Source: a candidate division KSB1 bacterium
GTDB taxonomy: Bacteria; Zhuqueibacterota; Zhuqueibacteria; Thermofontimicrobiales; Thermofontimicrobiaceae
Assembly (NCBI GenBank): GCA_034506395.1
Contig: JAPDPQ010000005.1
Span: 62,001 to 126,000 of the forward strand
Length of the DNA stretch: 64,000 bases
Direction of reading: 5' to 3'
The translations under genes were made by a program, and so were the position numbers. The notes below the pieces were generated by a model that was not told the origin of the DNA, ran no database searches, and saw only the letters and a program-made list of their open reading frames with translations. This document shows positions 27,363-37,500 of the stretch, piece after piece; the first letter of the stretch is position 1; the number at the start of each line of letters is the position of its first letter.

Positions 27363-28928
27363 CTATTTCGGTTTCACTGGCTTCAGCAACAGGTCCTGAA
27401 AATCGAAACTGAAATCCGTTGCAGGGGAAACGGCCCGCATCTTGGCCTGCTCAATTGAGCCATCGGGATTGAGCGCAAAGGTGACAAAGGCATCGGCTCG
27501 GAGTTCGGGATTGCGCCAGCGGACGATAAAGGTGTCATATTGCCAATGCTCCAGATCGCCCACCAGATCAGGCGTGTGCGAGAAGCGCATGACCAATCTG
27601 TCCTGTTCCAAAGCAATCGATATCTCACCGTACCAGGCATCGGCATAATTGCCAGCGTAGCGAGTGAGCGGCAGCGATGGCCTGGAGGTGGAATCCCGAG
27701 CCGCCATAATTTTTTGCTCTCGGGCCGCCATTGTCGAATCCGCTTTGAATTTAATTTTGCGATAGGCCGCCAACCAATCAAACGGCTGCGCCCCCATGAA
27801 CTGATCCAGGATATGGTGGACAAGCGTGTTAAAGGCATAACCAGATTCTTGATTGGTCAACACCGCCACGCCGAGTTTCAATTCAGGAATCATTGCCACC
27901 CGAGAGACGTAGCCAGGCAGTCCACCCGTATGGGAAACCAGCTTATAGCCCCGATAATCTCGCAGGCTAAATCCCAGGGCATAGCCATTGAAATTCGCCC
28001 GCAGCGGCGCCAACTCGGCTGGCGGATCGGCAATGGGAATGGGCGTGACGAAGCCCCAGAGCTGCCGCATGGTCGCTGGCGGAAACAGCCGTTCGCCATT
28101 CTGCAGGCGACCCGAATCTAACTGCACGATCATCCAGCGGGCCATGTCCTCGGCATTGGATAGGATCCCGCCTGCGGGATTGACATTATCGCTGACGAAT
28201 GGCACGACAGGCCGCACCCTTCCCTCGATCTCAGCATGTGGGATGGCGACATTCGGTGCTTCGTTGAAAGCTGAAATTCTGGTCTTACTATTGACCATAC
28301 CGACTGGCCCCAGAATTCGCTGGGCGACAAAGTCTTCCCAGGTTTGACCCGAGACCGCTTCGATCACTTCACCAGCCACGCTGTACAGCACATTATCGTA
28401 GGCATAGGCGCTGCGGAAACTTTTCACCAGCGGGATATGGCGCAATCGGCGCACGATTTCTTTGCGATCATAGGTTGTGGCAGGCCACCAGAGAAGATCG
28501 CCTGCACCAAGGCCCAAACCGCTCCGATGAACCAGCAAATCACGGATGGTCAGCTCCCGAGTGACATACGGATCGGCGAGTTGAAACCACGGCAGATAAT
28601 TGATCACTGGCGCATCCCATTCCAGCTTGCCCTCGTGGACCAGGATCGCCAGTGCAGTGGCGGTAAACGCTTTGGTGTTGGATGCAATGCCGAACAACGT
28701 CTGGGCATTCACAGGAGTTGGTTCGCCCAGCTTACGCAGGCCGTAGCCCTTGGACACCAGCACTATGCCGTCTTTCACAATAGCTAATCCCAGCCCAGGG
28801 ACCTTAAACTCCTGCATCACGCTGGTAACATAGTTATCGAGCTTTGATAAATTTTTGGGCAATTTCGGTTGGGCAGATGTTGAAGTGATCAAAATAAGAA
28901 TCAAAAGAAGCGAGAGTGCTTTTCGCAT
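27363..28928 (-). CDS. Secreted serine hydrolase, class C beta-lactamase fold
   Basis: About 521 residues: a signal peptide (MRKALSLLLILILITSTSA), a beta-lactamase/esterase domain with the SxxK motif in FGIASNTKAFTATAL and the YxN-type motif in AYDNVLYSVAG, a later HTGGLPGY motif, and a C-terminal DUF3471-like beta domain (YAGNYADAWYGEI). Such proteins are esterases, amidases or D-aminopeptidases more often than true beta-lactamases. The ATG at 28928 follows AAGGAG; the open frame extends upstream into repeat DNA, which I exclude. The substrate is unknown; context suggests decorated glycans or peptidoglycan fragments. Confidence 0.87.
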   Translation of the reverse strand: MRKALSLLLILILITSTSAQPKLPKNLSKLDNYVTSVMQEFKVPGLGLAIVKDGIVLVSKGYGLRKLGEPTPVNAQTLFGIASNTKAFTATALAILVHEGKLEWDAPVINYLPWFQLADPYVTRELTIRDLLVHRSGLGLGAGDLLWWPATTYDRKEIVRRLRHIPLVKSFRSAYAYDNVLYSVAGEVIEAVSGQTWEDFVAQRILGPVGMVNSKTRISAFNEAPNVAIPHAEIEGRVRPVVPFVSDNVNPAGGILSNAEDMARWMIVQLDSGRLQNGERLFPPATMRQLWGFVTPIPIADPPAELAPLRANFNGYALGFSLRDYRGYKLVSHTGGLPGYVSRVAMIPELKLGVAVLTNQESGYAFNTLVHHILDQFMGAQPFDWLAAYRKIKFKADSTMAAREQKIMAARDSTSRPSLPLTRYAGNYADAWYGEISIALEQDRLVMRFSHTPDLVGDLEHWQYDTFIVRWRNPELRADAFVTFALNPDGSIEQAKMRAVSPATDFSFDFQDLLLKPVKPK

Positions 28929-29019
28929 TGAAGATCTCCTTAAATTTGTCGCCCTATTATTGGGCGCAATGTTGTGACCACGTGGCACTTTGAAATGTTT
29001 CCGAATGGCAAAACAAATA

Positions 29020-29480
29020 TTGACCACAGAACTGGAACTCCCACAGAAATCATCCGTGGCTGTTCTACCATCCATGGGGAGATTTTTTGGTCTCAGAACC
29101 GTCCGCCAGTTGGCGAGACGGTCCGCCTGCTGGCGGATCGAAAGGTCTCAGAAATAATTCTCAAGTCAAATAGATTTGGACCACGGAAATGGAACAACCA
29201 CGGAAAAAATTTTTCAAATTAACATCTGCGTTAGTTTTACCATCCGTGGGGAAACCAATTTGGCCTCAAAATTGAAAGGCCACAGAACTATTGACCACGG
29301 AAATGGAACAACCACAAAAATCATTTTTCAGGTTAAAATCCGTGAATGTCCTACCATCCGTGGGGAAATTTTTTGGTCTCAGAATTGAAAGGCCACAGAA
29401 CTATTGACCACGGAAATGGAACAACCACAAAAATCATTTTTCAAATCAAATTCCGTGGTGGTTCTACCATCCGTGGGGAA
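29020..29480 (+). repeat. Array A of the CCACGG hairpin repeat (four copies)
   Basis: Four copies of one unit lie in the same direction: 29020-29080 (shortened), 29178-29251, 29291-29365 and 29404-29480. Each begins near TTGACCACGGAAATGGAACA and ends near GTTCTACCATCCGTGGGG, and the two ends are imperfect inverted copies (CCACGGA with TCCGTGG, ACAACCAC with GTGGTTGT), so every copy can fold into a hairpin. Between copies lies a shared spacer with GGTCTCAGAATTGAAAGG. A GTCCGCCAGTTGGCGAGAC-type palindrome interrupts the array near 29100. It sits between the PorV-like gene and the serine hydrolase. Confidence 0.85.
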
Positions 29481-29487
29481 GCCAAGC

Positions 29488-30504
29488 TCAATAAGTCACG
29501 CCCACGGAAAAAATATGCACGCCATGGAATACCCCGAAATCCTGATAGGCGTAATCGAAACGGAAGCGGTTATTCAGCAGCTTCTGTTTTACCCCCACAC
29601 CAAGCGTCAGGCCTCGCTCATCGTAATTGCCCATATAGCCCGAACGCAGAATCAGTAACTGCTGATATTCGAACTCCGCCCCAAATTTGAATTTCTCACG
29701 GAAATCCCGAGCATGACGGGTCTCGAGACCCACCAGCAGCGAATAATCTTTTTCCTCAGGCATAAAAAACGAGATCGGATCGATGGTCAAACTAAAGCTC
29801 ACGGCAAACGGCAACGGGAATTTCTCTTCCTCGTATCTGATCTCTCGAGAAAAATTTTGGATGGCAGCGCCGAAGCGGATGTTGTGAAAAAGAAAATCAT
29901 AAATGGCGCCGATGTCGATGGCTGGCTCGCCATGAACATACGATTTTTCGCCGATCTGTAGGTTTGGATCATCCACGTCCTTGCCTGCCAGGGCGATCCA
30001 GGCGCTGCCCAGGTCCTGTCGGGCATATTTGACCCGAACGCCATAGGAAAAGCGATCGCTCACCCGCTGGCTGAACGAGAGCCCCAGCGCCAGACTCTGA
30101 GGTGAAAACGTCTCAGTATCGATGAATCCCTGCTCGTTGTTCGCCCGTCGTGTGCCGTAAAACTCGCCGTAATCCATGATCAGAAAATCCAGGGCCAGGA
30201 TGCCGAACCGACCGATGGCGTAGGCTGCAGCGAAGGAACTGTTGTTGATATCAGCAATGCCTTTGGTGTAATTGATGCACAAATCAAGTTTCCCATCCAG
30301 CCAGCCGAGACCAGCGGGATTCCAGAACACCGTATTGGCATTACGAATCGTCACCAGGCCCAATCCGCCACGGCCGATGGCCTCCGCCGAGATCGGATTC
30401 TCAAGGAATCGAAATCCCACCTGGCCTTTTTTGACCTGACCAGTAGTAGCTTGTGTCGCAAAGAGTATCACTGCGACAATAGCAATTAGTTTTTTATATG
30501 GCAT
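29488..30504 (-). CDS. PorV/PorQ-family outer-membrane barrel protein
   Basis: About 338 residues with a signal peptide (MPYKKLIAIVAVILFATQ). The conserved opening of the PorV/PorQ group is clear: FRFLENPISAEAIGRGGLG, then NTVFWNPAGLGWLDG, as in FadL-superfamily barrels. It ends HIFSVGVTY, a barrel terminus. PorV delivers type IX cargo to the cell surface, and PorV-like proteins in related phyla are often encoded beside proteins with sorting tails. Here the two upstream genes encode such proteins. The ATG at 30504 follows GAAGGAG. Whether it is a true secretion factor or a substrate channel is open. Confidence 0.82.
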   Translation of the reverse strand: MPYKKLIAIVAVILFATQATTGQVKKGQVGFRFLENPISAEAIGRGGLGLVTIRNANTVFWNPAGLGWLDGKLDLCINYTKGIADINNSSFAAAYAIGRFGILALDFLIMDYGEFYGTRRANNEQGFIDTETFSPQSLALGLSFSQRVSDRFSYGVRVKYARQDLGSAWIALAGKDVDDPNLQIGEKSYVHGEPAIDIGAIYDFLFHNIRFGAAIQNFSREIRYEEEKFPLPFAVSFSLTIDPISFFMPEEKDYSLLVGLETRHARDFREKFKFGAEFEYQQLLILRSGYMGNYDERGLTLGVGVKQKLLNNRFRFDYAYQDFGVFHGVHIFSVGVTY

Positions 30505-30654
30505 GAGCGTCTCCTTCGTTAAACTGCAAACAACAACTCTCAAATCTCAAATAAATCCCGAATTCCAATTTCCAAACAAATTCCAAATCTCAACTTCAAT
30601 ACTCAAGACAAAGCGATTAGAGTTTGATGCTTTGAAATTGGAATTTTCTATGAT

Positions 30655-32760
30655 CTATCGAATCAAAATAAATTTGACAAACTGCTCAGGCAATTTTTCC
30701 CCAGCCAAATTTTCCGCCTCGGTCACCGCCAAAATGTAAATACCACTGACCACGTATTGATTGGTATCGGTACGCTGATTCCAGACCTCCTGGTCCGTGC
30801 CGAAATGATCCATGCTGGAAATCTTGTCGCCAGTTTCGGTGTACACAGTCAATTTGCATTTATAGGGCAGATTGGCGAACAGAATTTGTGACTCGGCACC
30901 AGGAAATCCCAAACCGCCCGCCTTGATGGTGGCGGGATTGGGCACCACTCGCACCCGATCGCTCACCTCCAATCCCGCTTTGAACGGAATCGCAGGCAGA
31001 CCCGAGCGATTGACATAGCGGGAGCTTTCCAATCGCAGCCCTGGATAGAGCGGATCATTGTTCCCTGTGCCATCGTCCACTGCTGTAACGGCATAATAAT
31101 AGCTCACGCCTCGAACCACATCCCGATCGATGTACTGCGTCTGGGTGCGGTCTGTGGTTTCGTAAATCAGCTCCCATTTATCGCCGCTGTAATTATCCAG
31201 CGGATCGTTCACGAACGCCGCCCCTTTCTTTCGGTAGATGCGCCAGGCATACCAATCATCTGCGCCCGTATCGGGATCTTTGAAATACGAAGCATCGGGA
31301 TAAGACCATTCGATCAGCACCCGATCGGCATCGCTGGTAATTTTGACATCGGGCGGAGGCGGCGGATCGGGGACGTTCAGACCATTGTGCCAGGCCCAAT
31401 ACGCTCGATCCATCACTTTCGCCAGAGAATCCACGCCCGTCAGCACCCAGCGATTCTTCTCCTGATCATCGATTTCTTTATTGAACCAGGCCTTGCCGAT
31501 GGAATCGGCCACCTCCCAGGAAATCGAACCCACGCCGATGGCATAAGCCACCACAATGGAGTCATAAATCCCAGCCTGGCTGTTTTTGCTCAGCTCGTAC
31601 GGCCCAACAGTAATGAAGCGCATCGGGCCCTTTTCGGCTCGAGTGTCCCAGCCCTGGGTGATGATGTCCTTGGGAAATTTGCCCCGATTGTCATGGCCGA
31701 TGTAGGTATCCCGCAAGCCAAAATCCCGCCGACTCCACAAATCCTTCACGATCCCCGCATGGGGCATCGAATACGGCTGGGTCGGATCGTCACTGAGATC
31801 TTTAGCGGACTTCGAAGCATATAGGAGCGCATAACCAGGGATCTGCGGCGAGATCAAATGTCCCGTCTTGCGATCGGGATCGCCTGTGTCGTCGGTGCTG
31901 CCGTTGGGATAGGCTGTGGCTCCTGGGTATTTTGTATCCCAATAATAAGCCACTTTCAGGCTATCCCGTGCTTTTCCCGTCACCAGGTTCGATTTCATGG
32001 CAAACCAGCTATCCAGATCGTCCTCGCCTTCATAAGCAAATGAGCGCAGCACCTCATATTCGCCCGCCTTGGATGGGCCGAAGCTGAAAGCGATGGGCCA
32101 CCACAAACGAATGGTCTGATCTGGGAAGAAATCGTTGGGATTGGGATTTTCGATGGGACGTTTCGTTTCGCCTGTGAATTTATAGGTTGCTTTCCAAATG
32201 ATATAATCTTGATGGAATGGATTACTAAACGCATAAACCTCTACATGGGTGCGAATGCCCCAATAGGGCAAAATATCCTCCCAGATGGCGCAGATGTCCG
32301 CTTTCAAATTGGGATCGGTCTGCCAGCGATATTCACGGCTCTGGGGGATGCCGTCCACCGTGACGTACGGCGGTCGATACCGCCGAATCTCCCAGGAGAA
32401 ATCGTTTTTTCCATTGCTGACGAACGGCGTGGGAATGATCTTACGATTGCCCCGCTCGTCAATGCAACCATTATCGTCCAGGCAAATGGGGTTGAAGATC
32501 TGGTACAGCATCTGGGAGTGCCACTGATCCTGGGGATAGTACCAGATCTCCGTGTTTTGCGGCCCCGTGCCAGTCAGCATCCAGCTATACTGCGTGGTGA
32601 ATTGGCCTTCGCCATTGAGCTTTTTTAGATCGAGCTTGATGGCATTGACATCGATGAATAGCGGCGGGCCGTTGAAATCCTTCTGGCCATACAGTGAATT
32701 AAAGAAGATGAGGCTAAAAAACATTAACCCGAATATGAACGGCATCATTCGCTTGAGCAT
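30655..32760 (-). CDS. Large secreted protein with Fn3-like domain and C-terminal sorting tail
   Basis: About 701 residues: signal peptide (MLKRMMPFIFGLMFFSLIFF), a long domain I do not recognise, a fibronectin-III-like segment near residues 475-585 (PDVKITSDADRVLIEWSYPD ... YYYAVTAVDDG), and a C-terminal beta domain (KLTVYTETGDKISSMDH ... VSGIYILAVTEAEN, KFILIR) like sorting tails of type IX cargo. The ATG at 32760 follows AAAGGAG; the frame runs further upstream only through repeat DNA. Aromatic-rich stretches such as EIWYYPQDQWHSQM would suit surface glycan binding, but that is a guess. Encoded between the chitinase and the PorV-like barrel. Confidence 0.75.
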   Translation of the reverse strand: MLKRMMPFIFGLMFFSLIFFNSLYGQKDFNGPPLFIDVNAIKLDLKKLNGEGQFTTQYSWMLTGTGPQNTEIWYYPQDQWHSQMLYQIFNPICLDDNGCIDERGNRKIIPTPFVSNGKNDFSWEIRRYRPPYVTVDGIPQSREYRWQTDPNLKADICAIWEDILPYWGIRTHVEVYAFSNPFHQDYIIWKATYKFTGETKRPIENPNPNDFFPDQTIRLWWPIAFSFGPSKAGEYEVLRSFAYEGEDDLDSWFAMKSNLVTGKARDSLKVAYYWDTKYPGATAYPNGSTDDTGDPDRKTGHLISPQIPGYALLYASKSAKDLSDDPTQPYSMPHAGIVKDLWSRRDFGLRDTYIGHDNRGKFPKDIITQGWDTRAEKGPMRFITVGPYELSKNSQAGIYDSIVVAYAIGVGSISWEVADSIGKAWFNKEIDDQEKNRWVLTGVDSLAKVMDRAYWAWHNGLNVPDPPPPPDVKITSDADRVLIEWSYPDASYFKDPDTGADDWYAWRIYRKKGAAFVNDPLDNYSGDKWELIYETTDRTQTQYIDRDVVRGVSYYYAVTAVDDGTGNNDPLYPGLRLESSRYVNRSGLPAIPFKAGLEVSDRVRVVPNPATIKAGGLGFPGAESQILFANLPYKCKLTVYTETGDKISSMDHFGTDQEVWNQRTDTNQYVVSGIYILAVTEAENLAGEKLPEQFVKFILIR

Positions 32761-32828
32761 TTTTAACTCCTTTGAAAAAATCTGTTGATTTTTTGGTCTC
32801 AGAAATAATTCCCAAAGCAAATAGATAT

Positions 32829-33132
32829 GGACCACGAAAATGGAACAACCACAAAAATTATTTTTCAAGTCAAAATCCGTGGTGGTTCTACCATCCGTGG
32901 GGCTAACCAATTTGGCCTCAGAATCGAAAGGCCACAGAAATATTGACCACGGAAATGGAACAACCACGAAAAAAATCTTTCAAATTAACATCTGCGCTAG
33001 TTCTACCATCCGTGGGGCTAACCCATTTGGTCTCGGAATTGAAAGGACACAGAAATATTGACCACGAAAATGGAACAACCACGGAAATTATTTTTCAAAT
33101 TAACATCCGTGTTAGTTCTACCATCCGTGGGG
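32829..33132 (+). repeat. Array B of the CCACGG hairpin repeat (three copies)
   Basis: Three copies in the same direction as arrays A and C lie at 32829-32902, 32942-33017 and 33059-33132. They start GGACCACGAAAATGGAACAA or TTGACCACGGAAATGGAACA and end TTCTACCATCCGTGGGG, with a period of about 114 bases. The array fills the 377-base gap between the chitinase stop codon and the start of the next gene in the run, so it must be transcribed if the run is one unit, in antisense to the repeat direction given here. Confidence 0.85.
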
Positions 33133-33137
33133 GAGAT

Positions 33138-34496
33138 CTACCTCACCAAAACCATTTTATCCGCCTTTAAGAACGACGGGGCGGTCAATTGATAGACATA
33201 GATTCCCGATGGCAAATCCTTGGCTTCGAAAGTCATCTCTTGCCAGCCCTGTTCCTGTGGTTCATCAGCCAGGATGGCAACTCGTTCCCCCAACAGATTA
33301 AGTACTTCCAACCGAATATTTGCTGCCTGCGGCACATAATAGCGAATGGTGGTACGGCTATTGAATGGATTGGGATAGTTTTGAGCCAAGACAAAGGAAT
33401 TGGGAAGCTCGACTTCGGGCTGGCCCGCCGACGTATCCACCTGCAACACGCTGCCGATGGTCTCCAACAATGGCTGGCTATTTCCCATATCGTCCTGACT
33501 CAATTCCCAGATGATGACCCCGCCTAATTTTTTCAGCCGAACATATTCACATTTAAGCCGCACCGAAACCGTGTCGTCAAAACTCAGGACTTTGGTCCGA
33601 TTCGGGTTGGTGAGATAGGGCACCTGGGATAGATTATCCCAATGATAGGTCCATCCCGCTGCGATCAAAGGGATGATTTCGGAATACCGCCGATCGACGC
33701 AGCCCGTGCTCAGTCCGTACAATTGGCTGGCGGTGAATTCTTTGCCATAAAATGGGATACCAAGAAAAATCTTTTCAGGAGGCAGGCCACGGGATAGCAG
33801 GTATTGAATCCCTCGATCCACCGAGCCCTCGGGTTCATTGGCTGGGGCAAAGAGCGGCGAATTGTGCCCCGCATGATTGGTCCAGGAGCCGTGAAAGTCG
33901 TAGGTCATTCCGCCGATCCAATCGGTATAATTTTTCAAACTAGCGAAATCGAACCATTTGCCCGACCAATCGCTCACGGGAACCGCCATGGTCAACAGCA
34001 TATTTGGTTGTGCAGCATCGAACGCTGTCCGCAATTCCTGCATCAGCCGATTGAGATTGATGCGGTCAGCCTCAGACTGGGGGAACTCCCAATCGATGTC
34101 GGCGCCATCGTAGCCGTTGTTCAGACAGAAATTTTTAACGTTTTCCACGAACCTGGCTCGGGCCGACGCATTGGCTGCCATGGGCGGAAAACCATCGCAG
34201 TTGCCCCAGCCGCCAATAGACACGATGATCTTCTTCCCTGCCTGATGCGTCCTGGCTACCAATTGCGGATAGATGAAATTATCGTACATCGCCAGACTGC
34301 CATCGGCCTTGGGCCAGATAAAGGCATGGGCGATATGCGTCAAATGTTTAAACGCCACCTTTTCGGCTGGGAATATCCCCCGTTGCCAGGCGGTGTAATA
34401 GCCGACGACTTTCGGGGCTGGTGTTATCTTACAAGCCAACAATGATAAAAATAGCATCAGCAGAGTTAATCTGAATGGTCGTTTTTCGATGATCAT
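33138..34496 (-). CDS. GH18 chitinase, lipoprotein signal plus YPNPFN sorting tail
   Basis: The 452-residue protein carries a GH18 TIM barrel with the catalytic motif YDGADIDWEF (pattern DxxDxDxE, acid Glu) near residues 120-130 and SIGGWGNCDGFPPMA as the second conserved strand. GH18 enzymes hydrolyse chitin and related N-acetylglucosamine polymers. The last 80 residues form a secretion/sorting domain: QNYPNPFNSRTTIRYYVP, LEVLNLLGERVA, GIYVYQLTA, KMVLVR. The N-terminus LLMLFLSLLACK has a lipobox, so the protein may be lipid-modified. It lies 23 bases after the SusC-like receptor gene, so receptor and chitinase are probably co-transcribed. Confidence 0.93.
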   Translation of the reverse strand: MIIEKRPFRLTLLMLFLSLLACKITPAPKVVGYYTAWQRGIFPAEKVAFKHLTHIAHAFIWPKADGSLAMYDNFIYPQLVARTHQAGKKIIVSIGGWGNCDGFPPMAANASARARFVENVKNFCLNNGYDGADIDWEFPQSEADRINLNRLMQELRTAFDAAQPNMLLTMAVPVSDWSGKWFDFASLKNYTDWIGGMTYDFHGSWTNHAGHNSPLFAPANEPEGSVDRGIQYLLSRGLPPEKIFLGIPFYGKEFTASQLYGLSTGCVDRRYSEIIPLIAAGWTYHWDNLSQVPYLTNPNRTKVLSFDDTVSVRLKCEYVRLKKLGGVIIWELSQDDMGNSQPLLETIGSVLQVDTSAGQPEVELPNSFVLAQNYPNPFNSRTTIRYYVPQAANIRLEVLNLLGERVAILADEPQEQGWQEMTFEAKDLPSGIYVYQLTAPSFLKADKMVLVR

Positions 34497-34519
34497 TTAT
34501 AATCTTTCTATCTAAAAAT

Positions 34520-37500
34520 TTAAAAATTCAATCGCAACCCCAACAACACCCTTCTCGGATTCAAAAACAACGGCGCCGTAAACCAGCCGATATCGATGTG
34601 ATCCTTTTTCCATTCGCCTAACTTATCATTGCCATGCTGGTCACCGCTCTCAAAAGGCAGATGCAGTGAATTTTTGTAGCGATCGAATTGGGCGCTGCTC
34701 ATATTGGCGAACGACAGTCGTTTCTGATTGAGCAAATTCTGGATCGTCACCACAAATTCCAAATTGATATTGGCGAATCGGAACAGCTTGGATGCCCGCA
34801 TATCCACATTGGAGTAATCCACGATTTCGATCTTCTTCTGTTGCTCCTCGGGCTCCTGGGGATTGATGATCTGCTTGCCGCCATCCCGCCATTCGAAGAA
34901 CAAATTGCATAGCAGGCCGCCGAACGGCTTCGTGCCAAACAGCCCTGGCCCCCACTCCTTCGGTGTATGCAGATTCAGGTTGAAATTGGCCTTTGGCAAC
35001 GGCTCGGTGATGATTAAATTGGCCCAGCGCAGTTCTTCATTGGCACGAAGCCGATTTTCGAACACATTGGCCAGACCGCTGCGGCCGCTGCTTTGCAGCA
35101 TATATTCGTAATTGCCCCAGAACGTAAAGAATCGCCCCATGTTTTTCTCCAGCCGCAGCTCGATCCCTCGAATGTCTCGATAGGCATCGGGGAAATATTT
35201 GTTCACCTCCATCTCTTCATAATAATCGATGTAGCTGCGGCTCAGCGGCTCGTCCTTCACATCTTTGTAATAGAAGGTCACATTAACCAAAAAACTTGAT
35301 AGGAAGCTCTGCTCATAGCCGAATTCGTAGGCGATGGTCTTGGCCATGGCCAACTCGGGCGTGGGCACAATGACACTGCCCGATGAGATCGATTGGTTAT
35401 AAAGAAAATTGATATTCGGCCGCTGGTAGAAATGGCCATAATTGAAATAAAGCTTGCTGCTCACCGTGATGGGGAACGCCACGCCCAATCGAGGCGACAG
35501 GCGGAACTGGGTCTTGTTTTCGCCGACGGGCCAGCCAGGCGGCTGATCCAGCATGTCCCGAAATTCCACCCATTTCTCCCAGGAACCAAATCGGCCAGGC
35601 AGATACTGATAAGTGATGTTGTAAAAATTCGTATAGTCGATATCCAGCGGATGCTTCACGATATAGGATTTTTTATTGGGATTGAAATAATCGGCTCGCA
35701 ACCCGACATTGGCGATCATGCCCTGGAACTCCAGCTTGTCCTGCAAATATAGACCAATCTCTATTGGATTGACTTTATAATATTGCCAGGTATCGGGCGT
35801 CCAGCTTTGCTCGGATTGCAGCCAGGTGCCCGAGTTGACCGATAGATAGTTGTACCTAATATTGAAGCCCGTTTCGATCTGGTGATGCCGTCCCCATTGG
35901 GTAGTCAGATCGCCTTTGAGATTGGCCACCCAGGAATACGAAGTGTCTGCTGCCTGCAATCCGCCGTAGAGCCAGAAGAAGTTGGTGATGTCCGTAAGCC
36001 AATTGGTGGAGGCATTAGGTGCGCCCATCTTGGGCACGTTGAGCACCCGAAACGAATCCACGTAGGTCCAGGCGCTGGCTTTGGTAGTATCCAGCCCGAA
36101 GGGAATTATCTCATGATCAGCATAGCTGAATTGAAAATCGATATTGTAGAAAGTTCGGGGCGTGATGGTGTGAGTAAATTTAGCACCAGCAATGATGAAA
36201 CGTTGGTCGTAGTTTTGCAATCGGCTTTTGTTGAACATCTGAATAAAGCCTTCGGAGCCGCCCAAAAGTCGTGCCTGTTGTGCCACAGAAGCGGCCGTGC
36301 TGCTGAGGAAATTGAAGCGGCTGGAATTGTCGATCAATGCCCCGCCAAACGTGGAGGGTCTACCTGCCGTGACGGTGTTGACTGCCGCATACATCCCATT
36401 CAGCGACAGTTTCATATTTCCGCCGAAGCGGGAAGTTAGCTTTAGTTGGCTGTTCCAATCGACATAATTGTTCCGTGGCCCGATGGGGAAGGCAAATTGC
36501 GTGTCCTCATATTTGCCAGCCAATAAAAAGGTGGTATTCTTCAGCCAGCTTGCCAGAAATGGGACTGGTCCAGTAATAGTGCCTTCCAAAAAAACATCGG
36601 GCTTATTGGCAAATTCGTATTGCGGATGCTGTAAGAGCCACAGCTTCCGTTTCTGCTCGGGCGTCAACTTGGTGTTTTTCGGTAAGCCAATCGCTTCGTA
36701 ATTCTGCCGCCCCTCGGTGGCTCGCTTCCAGCCTCGGAAATAGCGCAGCTCCGCAGGCACTGTGGTGTCGCCATACGTCCCCTTCCAGGCATAGCCAGTT
36801 TCCGATGTATCGGCATAGATGCGGTAGATCAGCGATTCATCGCTCCAGGGATTGACCCCGAAAAATTTCGGCTGATTGGCAGGCGTGTAATCCATTTTAA
36901 GCGATACGGTGTACTTATCGGTGGAACCCTCTTTGGTCACCACATTCACCAACCCCGAGCGAAATCCGCCATATTTGGCCTCGAAGCCGCCCGTCAACAC
37001 CTGCAGCTCTTCCACCGAGGTGGAATTCAGCGACAAATAAGAATTTTCCGATCTTGGGTCCCGCAGCGAAATATCATCCACCCGAACGTCGGTCTCCCGA
37101 ATGGCGCCACCTCGAATGCTCAGGCCATGCCCATCGTTGCCTGCCACCAGTTCCACTCCTTTGATCTTATTCACGAACTCATCCACTCGCAACACAGGCG
37201 CCTCGATGATGCGGTCGCTCAAAATGATCTCCTGCGTGCCCGAGACATCGGCTTTGATCACCTCTCGCTCGGCCACCACCTGCAGCGCCTCCATCTCCAA
37301 CACCGTGGACTCCAGGGCAAAATCAACGGTGGTAGTTCGGTCAAGATTCACTCGCACCTGCTGCACCACCAGCGAGCTATAGCCCATCATGGTCGCTCGA
37401 AGATTATAGGTGCCTGGCGGCACATTAAGGATGACGAAATAGCCATCCGCATCGGCGGCCGCTCCCAGCCTGGCCTCGAGCTTGATCGCTTTGCCCGCCT

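Noticed and set aside
28929-29075. N-terminal extension of the serine hydrolase into array A
   Set aside because: The extension lies in repeat DNA; the ATG at 28928 has AAGGAG and starts a signal peptide.
29020-29480. Repeat array considered as CRISPR
   Set aside because: Units are 60-77 bases with imperfect inner inverted repeats and near-identical material between them; there are no short exact repeats with unique spacers and no cas genes in the window.
32761-32967. N-terminal extension of the sorting-tail protein into array B
   Set aside because: The extension is encoded by hairpin repeat DNA; the ATG at 32760 has AAAGGAG and starts a signal peptide.
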